A stretch of DNA of 64,000 bases, from assembly GCA_944376235.1 (NCBI GenBank), contig CALWCA010000004.1:171774-235773 (forward strand). The letters are read 5' to 3'. The position numbers and the translations under genes are program-made. Shown piece by piece: positions 9,424 to 18,626 of this stretch. The notes under the pieces were generated by a model. The model saw only the letters and a list, made by a program, of their open reading frames with translations, was not told the DNA's origin and did not search any database. Numbering within the stretch: position 1 is the first letter of the stretch; each line of letters opens with the position of its first letter. The stretch is from an uncultured Clostridia bacterium (lineage in GTDB: Bacteria; Bacillota; Clostridia; Oscillospirales; Feifaniaceae).

Positions 9424-10506
9424 ATGCAGGACACCCTCTTGAAAACCAATGGAAATACCGCTCCCCAAATGGATGGGGAGGATTTGAATTACATGCTCGG
9501 GCAGCTTGAGGCCGTGATGGCAATTGACAGCCCCTCGGGCTATTTCCCCGAAATCGAAGACTACCTCGTGCGCGAGCTGGAGGACATGGGCTATGCGCCC
9601 GCGAGGCTGCGCAAGGGCGGGGTGCAGGTCTTCCTGGGCGGACAGGGAGACGACGCCCTGGTGGCCGCCCACGCCGACACGCTGGGCGCCGTGGTGCGCT
9701 GCATCAAGCCCGACGGAAGGCTGATGCTGGCCCCGGTGGGCGGCCTGTTTGCCGGCCACTGCGAGAGGGAGAACGTGCGCGTGACCACGCGCGGCGGGCG
9801 CAAATACACCGGCTTTATCGCGCGCACCAACGCCTCGCTGCACATCCAGAGCGAGGAGGAGCTGGCGGCAAAGGCCGATTTCACCAAAAACGTCGAGGTC
9901 GTGCTCGACGAGGACGTGCAAAGCGAGCAGGACGTGCGGGCGCTGGGCGTGCGCGCGGGGGATTTCGTGGCGCTCGACCCCCGGTACACCGTGACGGATT
10001 CCGGCTACATCAAGAGCCGCTTTCTTGACGACAAGGCGGCGGTGGCGGTGCTGCTGGCCTATGCGCGGCACCTCAAGCGGCACAAGCTGACGCCGTCGCG
10101 CGCGGTGTGGGCGCACTTCTCGCTGCACGAGGAGATTGGCCACGGCGCCACGGGCGGCCTGCCCGAGGGCCTGACCGAGATTCTGGCCATGGACATGGGC
10201 TGCGTGGGCAGCTTCACCGAGGCGGGGGAGAAAAAGGTTTCGATCTGCGCCAAGGACGCCTCCTTCCCCTATCACTACGACGTGGTGACAAGGCTCATCG
10301 AGACGGCCGAGCGGGAGGGCCTTTGCTACGGGGTGGACGTCTACTACCCGCACTACGGCTCCGACGCAAACGCCGCCCTGCGCGCGGGACTCGACCTGCG
10401 CCACGGGCTGATCGGCCCGGGGGTGTACGGCTGCCACGACTATGAGCGCACCCATGTGGAGGCGCTCAAAAACACCTTTTTGCTGCTGAAAGCCTATTTT
10501 GCATAA
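9424..10506 (+). CDS. M42 family metallopeptidase
   Basis: A 360-residue dinuclear zinc peptidase of family M42 (glutamyl aminopeptidase/PepA-like tetrahedral peptidases). Visible metal and catalytic residues: His in VAAHADTLG, bridging Asp in FLDDKAAV, the Glu pair in SLHEEIGHGA, Asp in AMDMGCVG and the final His in GCHDYERTH. About 35 residues precede the usual family start (LEAVMAIDSPSG), giving a slightly long N-terminus; the ATG at 9424 has only a GAGAACGCC-type weak ribosome site, so a later start at 9493 is possible. Second gene of the peptide operon, 92 bases after the M29 gene. Confidence 0.92.
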   Translation: MQDTLLKTNGNTAPQMDGEDLNYMLGQLEAVMAIDSPSGYFPEIEDYLVRELEDMGYAPARLRKGGVQVFLGGQGDDALVAAHADTLGAVVRCIKPDGRLMLAPVGGLFAGHCERENVRVTTRGGRKYTGFIARTNASLHIQSEEELAAKADFTKNVEVVLDEDVQSEQDVRALGVRAGDFVALDPRYTVTDSGYIKSRFLDDKAAVAVLLAYARHLKRHKLTPSRAVWAHFSLHEEIGHGATGGLPEGLTEILAMDMGCVGSFTEAGEKKVSICAKDASFPYHYDVVTRLIETAEREGLCYGVDVYYPHYGSDANAALRAGLDLRHGLIGPGVYGCHDYERTHVEALKNTFLLLKAYFA

Positions 10507-10560
10507 TGCGCGCCGGCAGAAGGCCGGCACGCGCAGACAAAGAGAGAGGAGAGGGAAGAC

Positions 10561-11724
10561 ATGATTGCACTGACTGGCGGGAGAATCCTTCCCGTTGCGG
10601 GAGAGCCCATCGAAAAGGGCACCGTTTTGGTCGAAAACGGCAAGATCAAGGCGGTGGGCGCCGACCTGGAGGTCCCGGCAGGGGCGCAGGTCGTCGACGT
10701 GACCGGCATGTGGGTCACGCCCGGCCTGATTGACGTGCACACCCACATTTCGGTCATGGGCGAGCCCGCCCCGACCGACACGGTGGACGGCAACGAGGGC
10801 TCTTCGCCCATCACGCCCCATCTGCGCGTGATCGACGCGCTCAACCCGCGCGACGTGGGCATCACCGAGAGCGTCAAGGCCGGCTTTACCACCTGCTACA
10901 CCGGCCCCGGCTCGGCCAACATCATCGGCGGCACCGGCACGGCCATCAAGCTGCGCCACGGCCGCACCATTGACGACATTGTCATCCCCGGCACCGTACA
11001 GATGAAGATGGCGCTGGGAGAGAACCCCAAGAAGTTCTATGGCGACATGAAGAAGCAGCCGCCCATGACCCGCATGATGACGGCGGCCATGCTGCGCGAG
11101 ACGCTGACGGCGGCGGTGGAGTATTCCGAGGCGCTGCGCGAGGCCGAGAAGAAGGGCGAAAAGCCCCCCAAGAAGGACATGAAGCTGGCCGCCCTCGTGC
11201 CGGTGGTGCGCGGCGAGATGAGAGTGAGAATCCACTGCCATCGCTGCGACGACATCTACACCGCCATCCGCATCTCCGAGGAGTTTGGGCTCGACTTCAC
11301 GCTTGAGCACTGCACCGAGGGCTACATGATTGCCGACATTCTGGCCCAAAAGAAGATCCCCTGCGTGGTGGGCCCCCTGACCATGGGCCTGCGCAAGAGG
11401 GAAATCTGGAATGCCGATCTCAACAACGCAAAGACCCTGCTTGAGGCGGGCGTGGAGTTCTCCTTTACCGAGGACGCCAGCGCCGGAACCAAGTGGCTGC
11501 CCATGCACATTGGCCTTTGCATCGGCAGAGGGCTGCCCGAGGACGCCGCCCTGCGCGCCGTGACCATCAACCCCGCGCGCATCCTGGGCCTGGACAACCG
11601 CCTGGGCACGCTTGAGCCCGGCAAGGACGCGGATCTGGCCGTCTTCAACGGCAACCCCTTCCTCAACACCACGCTGTGCAAGGCCACCATGATCGACGGC
11701 GTCTTCGAGCATAACGAGCTCTAA
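10561..11724 (+). CDS. Amidohydrolase family protein (imidazolonepropionase-like)
   Basis: A 387-residue metal-dependent hydrolase of the amidohydrolase superfamily. The N-terminal beta-sandwich (MIALTGGRILPVAGEPIEKG) leads to the metal motif DVHTHISV (HxH near residue 60); later ligands are His in RIHCHRCDD, His in TLEHCTEGY and Asp in TEDASAGT; the C-terminal GTLEPGKDADLAVFNGNPF is typical. Preceded by AGAGAGGAGAGGG. Within the peptide operon it may hydrolyse a cyclic or N-blocked peptide bond or an isopeptide, but the substrate is unknown. A second relative is encoded at 27417-28628. Confidence 0.88.
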   Translation: MIALTGGRILPVAGEPIEKGTVLVENGKIKAVGADLEVPAGAQVVDVTGMWVTPGLIDVHTHISVMGEPAPTDTVDGNEGSSPITPHLRVIDALNPRDVGITESVKAGFTTCYTGPGSANIIGGTGTAIKLRHGRTIDDIVIPGTVQMKMALGENPKKFYGDMKKQPPMTRMMTAAMLRETLTAAVEYSEALREAEKKGEKPPKKDMKLAALVPVVRGEMRVRIHCHRCDDIYTAIRISEEFGLDFTLEHCTEGYMIADILAQKKIPCVVGPLTMGLRKREIWNADLNNAKTLLEAGVEFSFTEDASAGTKWLPMHIGLCIGRGLPEDAALRAVTINPARILGLDNRLGTLEPGKDADLAVFNGNPFLNTTLCKATMIDGVFEHNEL

Positions 11725-11819
11725 GGCACCCCTTGGAACATCGCCCTTTCAACCGTTCCCAAAGCCTGAGGGTCAGGCTGCAATAAAACTTTAAAAAAAG
11801 TAAGGAGAGCAAAAACACC

Positions 11820-13382
11820 ATGAAGACCAAGAAGATCCTTGCGCTTCTCCTGGCCGCCGTCATGCTGTGCAGCTTTGCCGCTGCCTGCAGCAGCGACGAG
11901 GGAGAAGAGACCGGTGGCGTGAAGGACACGCTGGTGGTTGCCATCAACGGCGAGCCCACCAAGCTGACCCCCTATCTCGACACCTCCGCCAACAACACCA
12001 TCGTGGAAATCCAGATGCTCGAGCCCCTGTTCCGCATGGACAACGAGGGCAATGTGCATCCCCTGCTGGCCGAGAGCTATGAGTATGAGGATGAGAGCAC
12101 CCTCGTGGTCAAGCTCAAGGAGGGCATCAAGTTCCACAACGGCGATCCCCTGACCGCCGACGAGGTGCTCTTCACCTACCGCAAGTATGCCGAGCAGCCT
12201 GCCGGCTCCACCAACCTGGACATGATCGACACCGAGAACTCCTTTGCGCGTGACGAGCACACGGTTGTCTTCAAGCTCAACTACTCCTACGGTCCCCTGA
12301 TCCGTCTGATGTCGACCACCGCCACCTGCATCGTCAGCTCCCGCGCCATCGAGGAGCTGGGTGAGGACGGCTTCTCGCGCGCCCCCGTGGGCACCGGCCC
12401 CTACAAGATGGGTACCTGGGAGAGCGGCTCTTCCATCACCCTGGTCCGCAACGACGAATACTGGGGCACCCCGGCCGTGACCCCCAACCTGGAATTCCGC
12501 ATCATCGTGGAAGCCACCAACCGCTGCATCGAGCTTGAGACCGGCTCCATCGACATCGCCCTGGACATCCAGGCCAACGACATGGCCCGTATCAGCGAGA
12601 ACCCCGACCTGACCCTGGTTCAGACCCCCGGCGTGGGCGTCACCATCGCCCGTATCAACACCCTGAAGGAACCCCTGACCGATCCCCGCGTGCGCCTGGC
12701 CCTCATCAAGGCGCTGGATGTGGACGCTGCCGTTGAGGCCGTCTACGGCGGCAAGGGCAAGCGCGCCTGGAACGGCACCGCCTCCACCATCTGGGGCTAC
12801 GACGACACCTACTCCAAGGAGAACTACGCCTACGATGTCGAGGCTGCCAAGCAGCTCATGATCGACGCCGGCTATCCCAACGGCTTTGACCTCACCATCC
12901 TGACCTCCGACGACACCTCCCGCTCCCTGTTTGCCGAAATCATGCAAAACCAGTGGAAGGAGCTGGGCATCAACACCAAGGTCCAGGTCTATGAGGTCGG
13001 TACCTTCTTCGAGTACTTCCGCTCCGCCGACTACCAGATCTGCATGGTCTCGCTCAACAACGACATGCAGGATCCCGACAACTCGCTCATGACCATGTTC
13101 CACACCGGCATGTCGGAGGTCCCGGTCTACGATAACAGCAAGGTCGACGAGCTGCTCATCCAGGGCCGTCAGGAGACCGACGAGACCAAGCGCCTTGAAA
13201 TCTACAAGGAAGTCCAGCGCATCCTGCAGGAGGACGTCGCCGTGCTGCCTCTGGCCGAGCTCGATGTCATCTCCGCCACCCGTGCCAACGTGACCGGTTT
13301 TGAGCCCATGGCCAACACCACCACCCGCTTTGCCACGGTCGGCTTCGCCGATGCCACCGCCGGTACCGAGACTGCCGAATAA
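11820..13382 (+). CDS. ABC transporter dipeptide/oligopeptide-binding lipoprotein
   Basis: A 520-residue family 5 extracellular solute-binding protein (DppA/OppA type). The N-terminus is a lipoprotein signal: basic start, hydrophobic stretch and a lipobox ending at Cys23 (CSFAAACSS), so it would be lipid-anchored outside the membrane by Lgt. The body has family hallmarks (PYLDTSANNTIVEIQMLEPL, KLKEGIKFHNGDPLTADEV, ALIKALDVDAAVEAVYGG). It delivers peptides to the permease and ATPases encoded at 16693-20563. Codon use is unusually regular, as expected of an abundant protein. Confidence 0.95.
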   Translation: MKTKKILALLLAAVMLCSFAAACSSDEGEETGGVKDTLVVAINGEPTKLTPYLDTSANNTIVEIQMLEPLFRMDNEGNVHPLLAESYEYEDESTLVVKLKEGIKFHNGDPLTADEVLFTYRKYAEQPAGSTNLDMIDTENSFARDEHTVVFKLNYSYGPLIRLMSTTATCIVSSRAIEELGEDGFSRAPVGTGPYKMGTWESGSSITLVRNDEYWGTPAVTPNLEFRIIVEATNRCIELETGSIDIALDIQANDMARISENPDLTLVQTPGVGVTIARINTLKEPLTDPRVRLALIKALDVDAAVEAVYGGKGKRAWNGTASTIWGYDDTYSKENYAYDVEAAKQLMIDAGYPNGFDLTILTSDDTSRSLFAEIMQNQWKELGINTKVQVYEVGTFFEYFRSADYQICMVSLNNDMQDPDNSLMTMFHTGMSEVPVYDNSKVDELLIQGRQETDETKRLEIYKEVQRILQEDVAVLPLAELDVISATRANVTGFEPMANTTTRFATVGFADATAGTETAE

Positions 13383-13549
13383 GACATGATTCTTCCGGCG
13401 CCCACCTTCTGTGCGGCTCCGGGCTTCCAACCGGCACTTCTCCAGAAAAGAAACCTGCAGGTTGTGTCGGTCAGCGCCGGCCCGACCCAGCACTTCTGAA
13501 ATTCCCCAGCGCCCAAGGCGCAGGATTTGCTGGACTTGTCGCCTGTCTC

Positions 13550-13583
13550 CCTTGAAGCCGCGGCGTTGCCCGCGGCTTCAAGG
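13550..13583 (+). terminator. 14-bp hairpin after the binding-protein gene
   Basis: Perfect arms (13550-13563, 13570-13583), loop CGTTGC, no T-run. Between the binding-protein gene and the MFS gene; probably stabilises the upstream mRNA 3' end or lowers read-through so that the binding protein is made in excess. Confidence 0.5.
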
Positions 13584-13634
13584 GGTCATGGGCGAATTTT
13601 GGCCGGAATTTGATAAGCAGGAGTTGTCTTTTCC

Positions 13635-14840
13635 TTGAACAACACGACCAGAGTGGCGATCATGACCGCCACAAACTTTTTTACCGGAGGCATGCTGTCC
13701 ACCAACATCTCGGTGCTGGCCACCCTCCTGAAAGAGGACATCGGGCTGACTAGCGGGCAGTTTGGCGTGATTTTTGCCATGTCCGGCATCGTGACCGGCC
13801 TGCTGGGCGCCTTTCCCGGCATCCTCATCGACAAAATCGGCCCCAAGCGCGGCATGATTTTGGGCTACTTCCTCACCTGGACCCCCATGGTGCTCTTTCC
13901 CCTCATCCAAACGCCCTGGCCGGTCTTTTTGGCCCTCTTTTTCACGGCCTTCGGCAGCTCGCTCAACATGCCGTCGACCTCGGCCATCGTCAAGGCGCTC
14001 AAAATCACCAACTTCAGCAAGATCCTGGGCGTCAACATCGTGGCAAACTCCACCGGCGCCTTCATCACCCAGACCTTTTCCCCCCGCCTCATCCCCGTGA
14101 TGGGCGGAAGCTGGAGAAATGTGATCTGGCTCTTTACCGGCATCACCTTGATGTTTGGCCTGTTTGCCATTTTCACCATCTCAAGGCTCGACATCGGCCA
14201 TGCCGACGTGTCCTCGGCCGCCCGCCGCTTTGACAAGAGCGTCAAGGTGCCCGCCGAGTGCAGACGCAGCATGTGGTCGCTGGCCGTGCTCTATGCCGGT
14301 ACCATGGGCACCAGCGTGGCGGTGAGCAGCTGGCTGCCCACCCTCATGGCCGAGCGCGGCTACGACACCGTGACGGCCGGCACCATCGCCTCCTTTCAGA
14401 CGGTGGGCGCCCTGGCAACGGCGCTGCTGGTGCCCCTCTTTTTCGAAAGGCTGCTGCACAACACCCTGACAACCCCCATTGCCGGCCTTGCGGTGCTGGG
14501 CATTGTCATGACCATCCTGTCGTCGCAGACGCTTTTCCTCATCAAGGCCGCCGCCCTTTGCGCCGGCATTGCCTTTAACTTTTTGTCCCTGCATGCCCAG
14601 CGCGACATCATCTCGTCGGCGCCGGAACACGTCTCGGGCAAATACGTCTCCACAATCAACGCCTGCGCCAACTGCAGCGGCGTGATGTCGGTCATGGGCA
14701 TCGGCATGCTGACCACCTCGCAGGGCAAGCTGCTCTATCTGTGCTGCTTTGCCTGCCTCATCCTGGTGGGCGGCCTGCTCTACCGCTCGGCCCATCGCGC
14801 GGCACAGCAGGCTCAAGCGCAGCCGGTATCCGCCAACTAA
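13635..14840 (+). CDS. Major facilitator superfamily transporter
   Basis: A 401-residue MFS carrier with twelve predicted membrane segments and the motif A-like loop DKIGPKRGMILGYF after segment 2. Start taken as TTG 13635 (AGGAG 12 bases upstream); ATG 13662 is an alternative but would remove the beginning of the protein. It sits between the binding protein and the two DUF4438 genes, so it may export or import a product of peptide breakdown. Substrate not readable from sequence. Confidence 0.85.
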   Translation: MNNTTRVAIMTATNFFTGGMLSTNISVLATLLKEDIGLTSGQFGVIFAMSGIVTGLLGAFPGILIDKIGPKRGMILGYFLTWTPMVLFPLIQTPWPVFLALFFTAFGSSLNMPSTSAIVKALKITNFSKILGVNIVANSTGAFITQTFSPRLIPVMGGSWRNVIWLFTGITLMFGLFAIFTISRLDIGHADVSSAARRFDKSVKVPAECRRSMWSLAVLYAGTMGTSVAVSSWLPTLMAERGYDTVTAGTIASFQTVGALATALLVPLFFERLLHNTLTTPIAGLAVLGIVMTILSSQTLFLIKAAALCAGIAFNFLSLHAQRDIISSAPEHVSGKYVSTINACANCSGVMSVMGIGMLTTSQGKLLYLCCFACLILVGGLLYRSAHRAAQQAQAQPVSAN

Positions 14841-14880
14841 AACCGGGATCCGTCAACAAAACAAAGGGGAGGACGAGAAC

Positions 14881-15750
14881 ATGAAAACGAATGCTTCGAA
14901 GCTGCCTGTCAAAAGCGTGCTGGGCCAGGTCGCCCAGGCGCAGGGCGCTCCGTTTTGGAATATGGCCATGGACAAGGACGGCAGAGGCCATCCCATGGTC
15001 TGCGGCGGCGGCATCACCTACAACTTTAAGGTGGGCGACTGCTGCATGGGCATCGCGGGCGACCGCGTGGAGCCCGGCGTGTGCACCTGCAACACCGGCG
15101 ACCCCGGCGTGTCGGGCGCCTATTCGAATTTCTCCTGCATCGGCAACAAGGCCGTCGTGCTGAGCGGCGACGCCAAGGGCGCCGTGGGCACCGTGGTGGG
15201 CAAGACGGTGGGCGCCGGCCGCGCCAGCAACGTCATCTTGCACTTTGACGACGAGACGCTGCACAAGCTGTCGGGCGACGACCGCTTCCGCATCGAGAGC
15301 TGCGGCTTTGGCCTGCGCCTTCTCGACTACCCCGACGTCGAGGCCCGCAGCCTCTCGCCCAAGCTGCTCGAGGTCATGGGCATCGAGGAAAGGGACGGCA
15401 AGCTCTTTGTCCCCGTGGCCAAGGTCATCCCGCCCGAGCTCATCTCCTCGGGGCTGGGCGGCACCGCCTTCGGCGGCGACTGCGACATGTCCACCCTCGA
15501 GGGCGACGAGTATTGGCAGGAATACCAGGATCTGCGCTTTGGCGACATCGTGCTCATCCAGGACATCGACACCACCCTCGGACGCACCTTCCAGCGCGGC
15601 GCCGTCACCATCGGCGTGGTCAGCCACGGCGACAGCATCGAGCTGGGCTACGGCCCCGGCATCACCACCCTGCTGGCCGCCAAGACCGACGTGCTGCAGG
15701 GCGTGCTGTGCAAGGACGCCAACATCGCCAATTATCTCGGGCTCAAGTAA
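14881..15750 (+). CDS. DUF4438 protein, copy 1
   Basis: A 289-residue soluble protein of the DUF4438 family, of unknown function. Visible features: a glycine- and cysteine-rich N-terminal part (GDCCMGIAGDRVEPGV, YSNFSCIGNKAVVLSGDAKG), a central FGLRLLDYPDVEARSLSPKLLEVMGIEE segment readable in two parts, and a C-terminal LRFGDIVLIQDID and GPGITTLLA. The start ATG follows GGGGAGGACG. It is followed 35 bases later by a paralogue of exactly the same length. Location inside the peptide-transport operon suggests an enzyme or chaperone for the imported compound; this is inference. Confidence 0.82.
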   Translation: MKTNASKLPVKSVLGQVAQAQGAPFWNMAMDKDGRGHPMVCGGGITYNFKVGDCCMGIAGDRVEPGVCTCNTGDPGVSGAYSNFSCIGNKAVVLSGDAKGAVGTVVGKTVGAGRASNVILHFDDETLHKLSGDDRFRIESCGFGLRLLDYPDVEARSLSPKLLEVMGIEERDGKLFVPVAKVIPPELISSGLGGTAFGGDCDMSTLEGDEYWQEYQDLRFGDIVLIQDIDTTLGRTFQRGAVTIGVVSHGDSIELGYGPGITTLLAAKTDVLQGVLCKDANIANYLGLK

Positions 15751-15785
15751 GCCCTTCAAAACGCACAGGACAAGGAGGAATCGTG

Positions 15786-16655
15786 ATGCTGAAAACCAAC
15801 AGGGACAAGCTCATCAAGATTTCGGTGCAGGGCAGCGTTGACCATCCCGGCACCCCCACCGGAACCGAATACAATCCCGACAGAATGCGCATGGCGCAGG
15901 CCACCCCCACCATGGGCGGCATCTGCTACAATGCCAACATCGGCGACTGCTGCATGGGGATCAAGGGAGAGCACACCGAGCCCGGCGTGACCACCAAAAA
16001 CCTCACCAGCGAGGCCCACAACGGCGCCTACAACACCTACTCCTGCATCGGCAACGTGGCCAAGGTCGTGACCGGCGACGCCAAGGGCGAGCTCGGCCGC
16101 GTCACCGGCATGCACGGCGGCCCGGAGCATGTCATGCTCTGGTTCCCGCAGGAGACCCTCGAAAAGCTGACCTGCACCGACCAGTTCCTGGTCAAGGCTT
16201 ACGGCTTTGGCCTCGAGCTGACCGACTACCCCGACGTGGTGTGCACCAACCTCGACCCCGACCTGCTCGACGCCATGGGCATCGAGGAGAAGGACGGCAA
16301 GCTCATCGTCAAGGTCGCCGCCAAAATCCCCGGCTACCTCATGGGCAGCGGCAAGGGCCACTACCACCCCGTGCGCGGCGACTACGACCTCATGACCCAG
16401 GACAAAGAGGAGATCGCCCGCCTGGGCCTTGACAAGCTGCGCTTCGGCGACATCGTGCTGCTCGAAGACCAGGACAACACCTGGGGCAGGGCCCACTGCA
16501 AGGGCGCCTCCACCATCGGCGTCATCATCCACGGCGAAAGCGACCGCATGGGCCACGGCCCCGGCATCACCACCATCCTCAGCAGCAGAAAGCCCATCAT
16601 TGAGGGCGTGATTGACGAGAGCGCAAACCTCGCGACCTACTTCGGGGCCAAATAA
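15786..16655 (+). CDS. DUF4438 protein, copy 2
   Basis: A 289-residue paralogue of the preceding protein with the same landmarks: IGDCCMGIKGEHTEPGV, YNTYSCIGNVAKVVTGDAKG, YGFGLELTDYPDV, LRFGDIVLLEDQDNTWGR, HGPGITTIL. Sequence identity is moderate, so the pair is old and probably specialised, perhaps as a heteromer. I chose ATG 15786, seven bases after AGGAGG; the adjoining GTG 15783 is only four bases away. Conserved Cys-Cys in DCCMGI and conserved Asp/Glu/His residues in both copies could form a metal or thiol site. Confidence 0.82.
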   Translation: MLKTNRDKLIKISVQGSVDHPGTPTGTEYNPDRMRMAQATPTMGGICYNANIGDCCMGIKGEHTEPGVTTKNLTSEAHNGAYNTYSCIGNVAKVVTGDAKGELGRVTGMHGGPEHVMLWFPQETLEKLTCTDQFLVKAYGFGLELTDYPDVVCTNLDPDLLDAMGIEEKDGKLIVKVAAKIPGYLMGSGKGHYHPVRGDYDLMTQDKEEIARLGLDKLRFGDIVLLEDQDNTWGRAHCKGASTIGVIIHGESDRMGHGPGITTILSSRKPIIEGVIDESANLATYFGAK

Positions 16656-16692
16656 CCCCCCGAAAGACTCATTTGAGAAGGGAGAAACTTCA

Positions 16693-17688
16693 ATGTCCAG
16701 GTACATCCTCAAGCGCCTGCTCATGATGATTCCCGTGGTCATCGGCGTGATCGTGCTGGTCTTCACCATCATGTATTTCACGCCCGGCGACCCCGCCGAA
16801 ATCATGCTGGGTGAGAGCGCCACGCCCGAGCAGCTCGCCGCCAAGCGCGCCGAGCTGGGCACCGACCAGCCATACCTCGTGCAGCTTGGCAACTACATCA
16901 AAAAACTCGTGCTGCACGGAGACCTTGGCACCTCCTACACCACCGGCCAGTCGGTGACAAGCGAAATCGTCGCAAAATTCCCCACCACCTTCAAGCTGGC
17001 CTTTATGAGCGTGGTGGTGGCCGTCTTCATCGGGGTGACGGCAGGCGTCATCTCGGCCACAAAGCAGTATTCCATCTTCGACCATGTGGCGCGCGTCGTG
17101 GCCCTCTTCGGCGTCTCGATGCCCTCCTTCTGGCTGGGCCTGATGAGCATTATCGTCTTTTCGGTCAACCTGGGCTGGTTCCCCTCCTCGGGCTTTGACA
17201 AGCCCATCCAGTGGGTGCTGCCCTCGCTCACCCTGGGCTTTGCCTCGGCCGGCACCATCATGCGCATGACCCGCTCCTCCATGCTCGAGGTCATCCGTCA
17301 GGACTACATCCGCACCGCCCGCTCCAAGGGCCAGACCGAGTGGGTCGTCATCACCAAGCACGCCCTCAAAAACGCCCTCATCCCCATCATCACGGTCGCC
17401 GGCCTTCAGTTCGGCGGCCTGCTGGGCGGCTCGGTGCTCACCGAGACCATCTTCTCCATCCCCGGCATCGGCACCCTGATGGTCACGGCCATCAAGCAGA
17501 GAAACGGCCCCATTGTCCAGGGCTCGGTGCTCTTTACCGCCGTTGTCTTCTCCTTTATCAATCTGGCCGTCGACATCCTCTACAGCTTCGTCGACCCGAG
17601 AATCCGCTCCCAGTATAAGAGCAAGCCCAAGGCCGACAAGGTTCCCAAGGCCGTCAAAGCAGGAAAGGCGGGTGAAGTCAGTGAATAA
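16693..17688 (+). CDS. dppB: Dipeptide/oligopeptide ABC transporter permease DppB
   Basis: A 331-residue inner-membrane permease with six predicted helices and the cytoplasmic ATPase-docking EAA loop (YIRTARSKGQTEWVVITKHA). The N-terminus MSRYILKRLLMMIPVVIGV is typical of DppB/OppB. The C-terminal 20 residues are Lys/Ala-rich. Ribosome site GAAGGGAG. It overlaps dppC by a few bases and pairs with DppC to form the channel for peptides delivered by the lipoprotein at 11820. Confidence 0.95.
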   Translation: MSRYILKRLLMMIPVVIGVIVLVFTIMYFTPGDPAEIMLGESATPEQLAAKRAELGTDQPYLVQLGNYIKKLVLHGDLGTSYTTGQSVTSEIVAKFPTTFKLAFMSVVVAVFIGVTAGVISATKQYSIFDHVARVVALFGVSMPSFWLGLMSIIVFSVNLGWFPSSGFDKPIQWVLPSLTLGFASAGTIMRMTRSSMLEVIRQDYIRTARSKGQTEWVVITKHALKNALIPIITVAGLQFGGLLGGSVLTETIFSIPGIGTLMVTAIKQRNGPIVQGSVLFTAVVFSFINLAVDILYSFVDPRIRSQYKSKPKADKVPKAVKAGKAGEVSE

Positions 17689-18613
17689 CACTGTCTCCTT
17701 CAAAGAGTATATCCTCAAGACCGGCACCGCCTCGGTGCAGGAATACAGCGCAGAAAACGACAACTATGTGCGCAAAAGCCAGCTCCGTGAAATCTGGGGC
17801 CGCTTTTGCAAAAACAAAATCGCCCTGCTGGGCCTCATCTGTCTGCTGCTGCTCGTCGCCATGGCCCTGTTTGCCGACGTCATCGCCCCCGAGGGCTACG
17901 ACAATCAGGACCTCTACAACAAGTTTGCTCTGCCCAGCGCCGAGCACTGGTTCGGCACCGACAACGTCGGCCGCGATATCTTTGACCGCGTCGTGCACGG
18001 CTCGCGCATCTCGCTGACCGTCGGCATGATCTCGGTCTCCATCGCCGCCGTGGTCGGCATCCTGCTGGGCTCCATCGCCGGCTACTACGGCGGACGCACC
18101 GACAACATCATCATGCGCATCCTCGACGTCTTCATGTCGGTGCCCGGCATCCTGCTCTCGCTCTCCATCGCCGCAGCCCTCGGGCCCGGCCTCTTCAACC
18201 TCATGATTGCCGTCGGCATCGGCTCGGTGCCCGGCTACGCCCGTATCGTGCGCGCCTCCATCCTCTCGGTCAAGGAGCAGGAGTATATCGAGGCGGCGCA
18301 CTGCATCGGCTGCTCCAACGCCCGCATCATCTTCCGCCATGTGCTGCCCAACTGCCTGGCCCCCATCATTGTCCAGGCCACGCTGGGTGTGGCAAGCGCC
18401 ATCCTGGTGGCCTCCTCCATGAGCTTTTTGGGCCTTGGCCTTGAGCCCCCCATCCCCGAGTGGGGCGCCATGCTCTCGGTCGGCCGCCCCTATATCCGCG
18501 ACTACTGGCATCTGGTGGCCTTCCCCGGCATTGCCATTATGATCACGGTCTTTTCCTTAAACGTCTTCGGCGACGGCCTGCGCGATGCGCTTGACCCGCG
18601 CCTGAAGCAGTAA
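17681..18613 (+). CDS. dppC: Dipeptide/oligopeptide ABC transporter permease DppC
   Basis: A 310-residue permease partner of DppB with an N-terminal cytoplasmic stretch, six predicted helices, the family motif HWFGTDNVGRDIFDRVVHG and the EAA loop (YIEAAHCIGCSNARIIFRHV). I placed the start at GTG 17681, five bases after GGTGA and overlapping the dppB stop by 8 bases; GTG 17672 is in frame and also possible. The open frame extends further upstream to 17513 but that part is a shadow of dppB. Confidence 0.93.
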   Translation: MNNTVSFKEYILKTGTASVQEYSAENDNYVRKSQLREIWGRFCKNKIALLGLICLLLLVAMALFADVIAPEGYDNQDLYNKFALPSAEHWFGTDNVGRDIFDRVVHGSRISLTVGMISVSIAAVVGILLGSIAGYYGGRTDNIIMRILDVFMSVPGILLSLSIAAALGPGLFNLMIAVGIGSVPGYARIVRASILSVKEQEYIEAAHCIGCSNARIIFRHVLPNCLAPIIVQATLGVASAILVASSMSFLGLGLEPPIPEWGAMLSVGRPYIRDYWHLVAFPGIAIMITVFSLNVFGDGLRDALDPRLKQ

Positions 18614-18626
18614 GCGAGGTGCTGGT

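Noticed and set aside
9112..11712. Minus-strand ORF of 866 codons opposite the peptidase genes
   Set aside because: Spans three well-supported plus-strand genes and their spacers; shadow frame.
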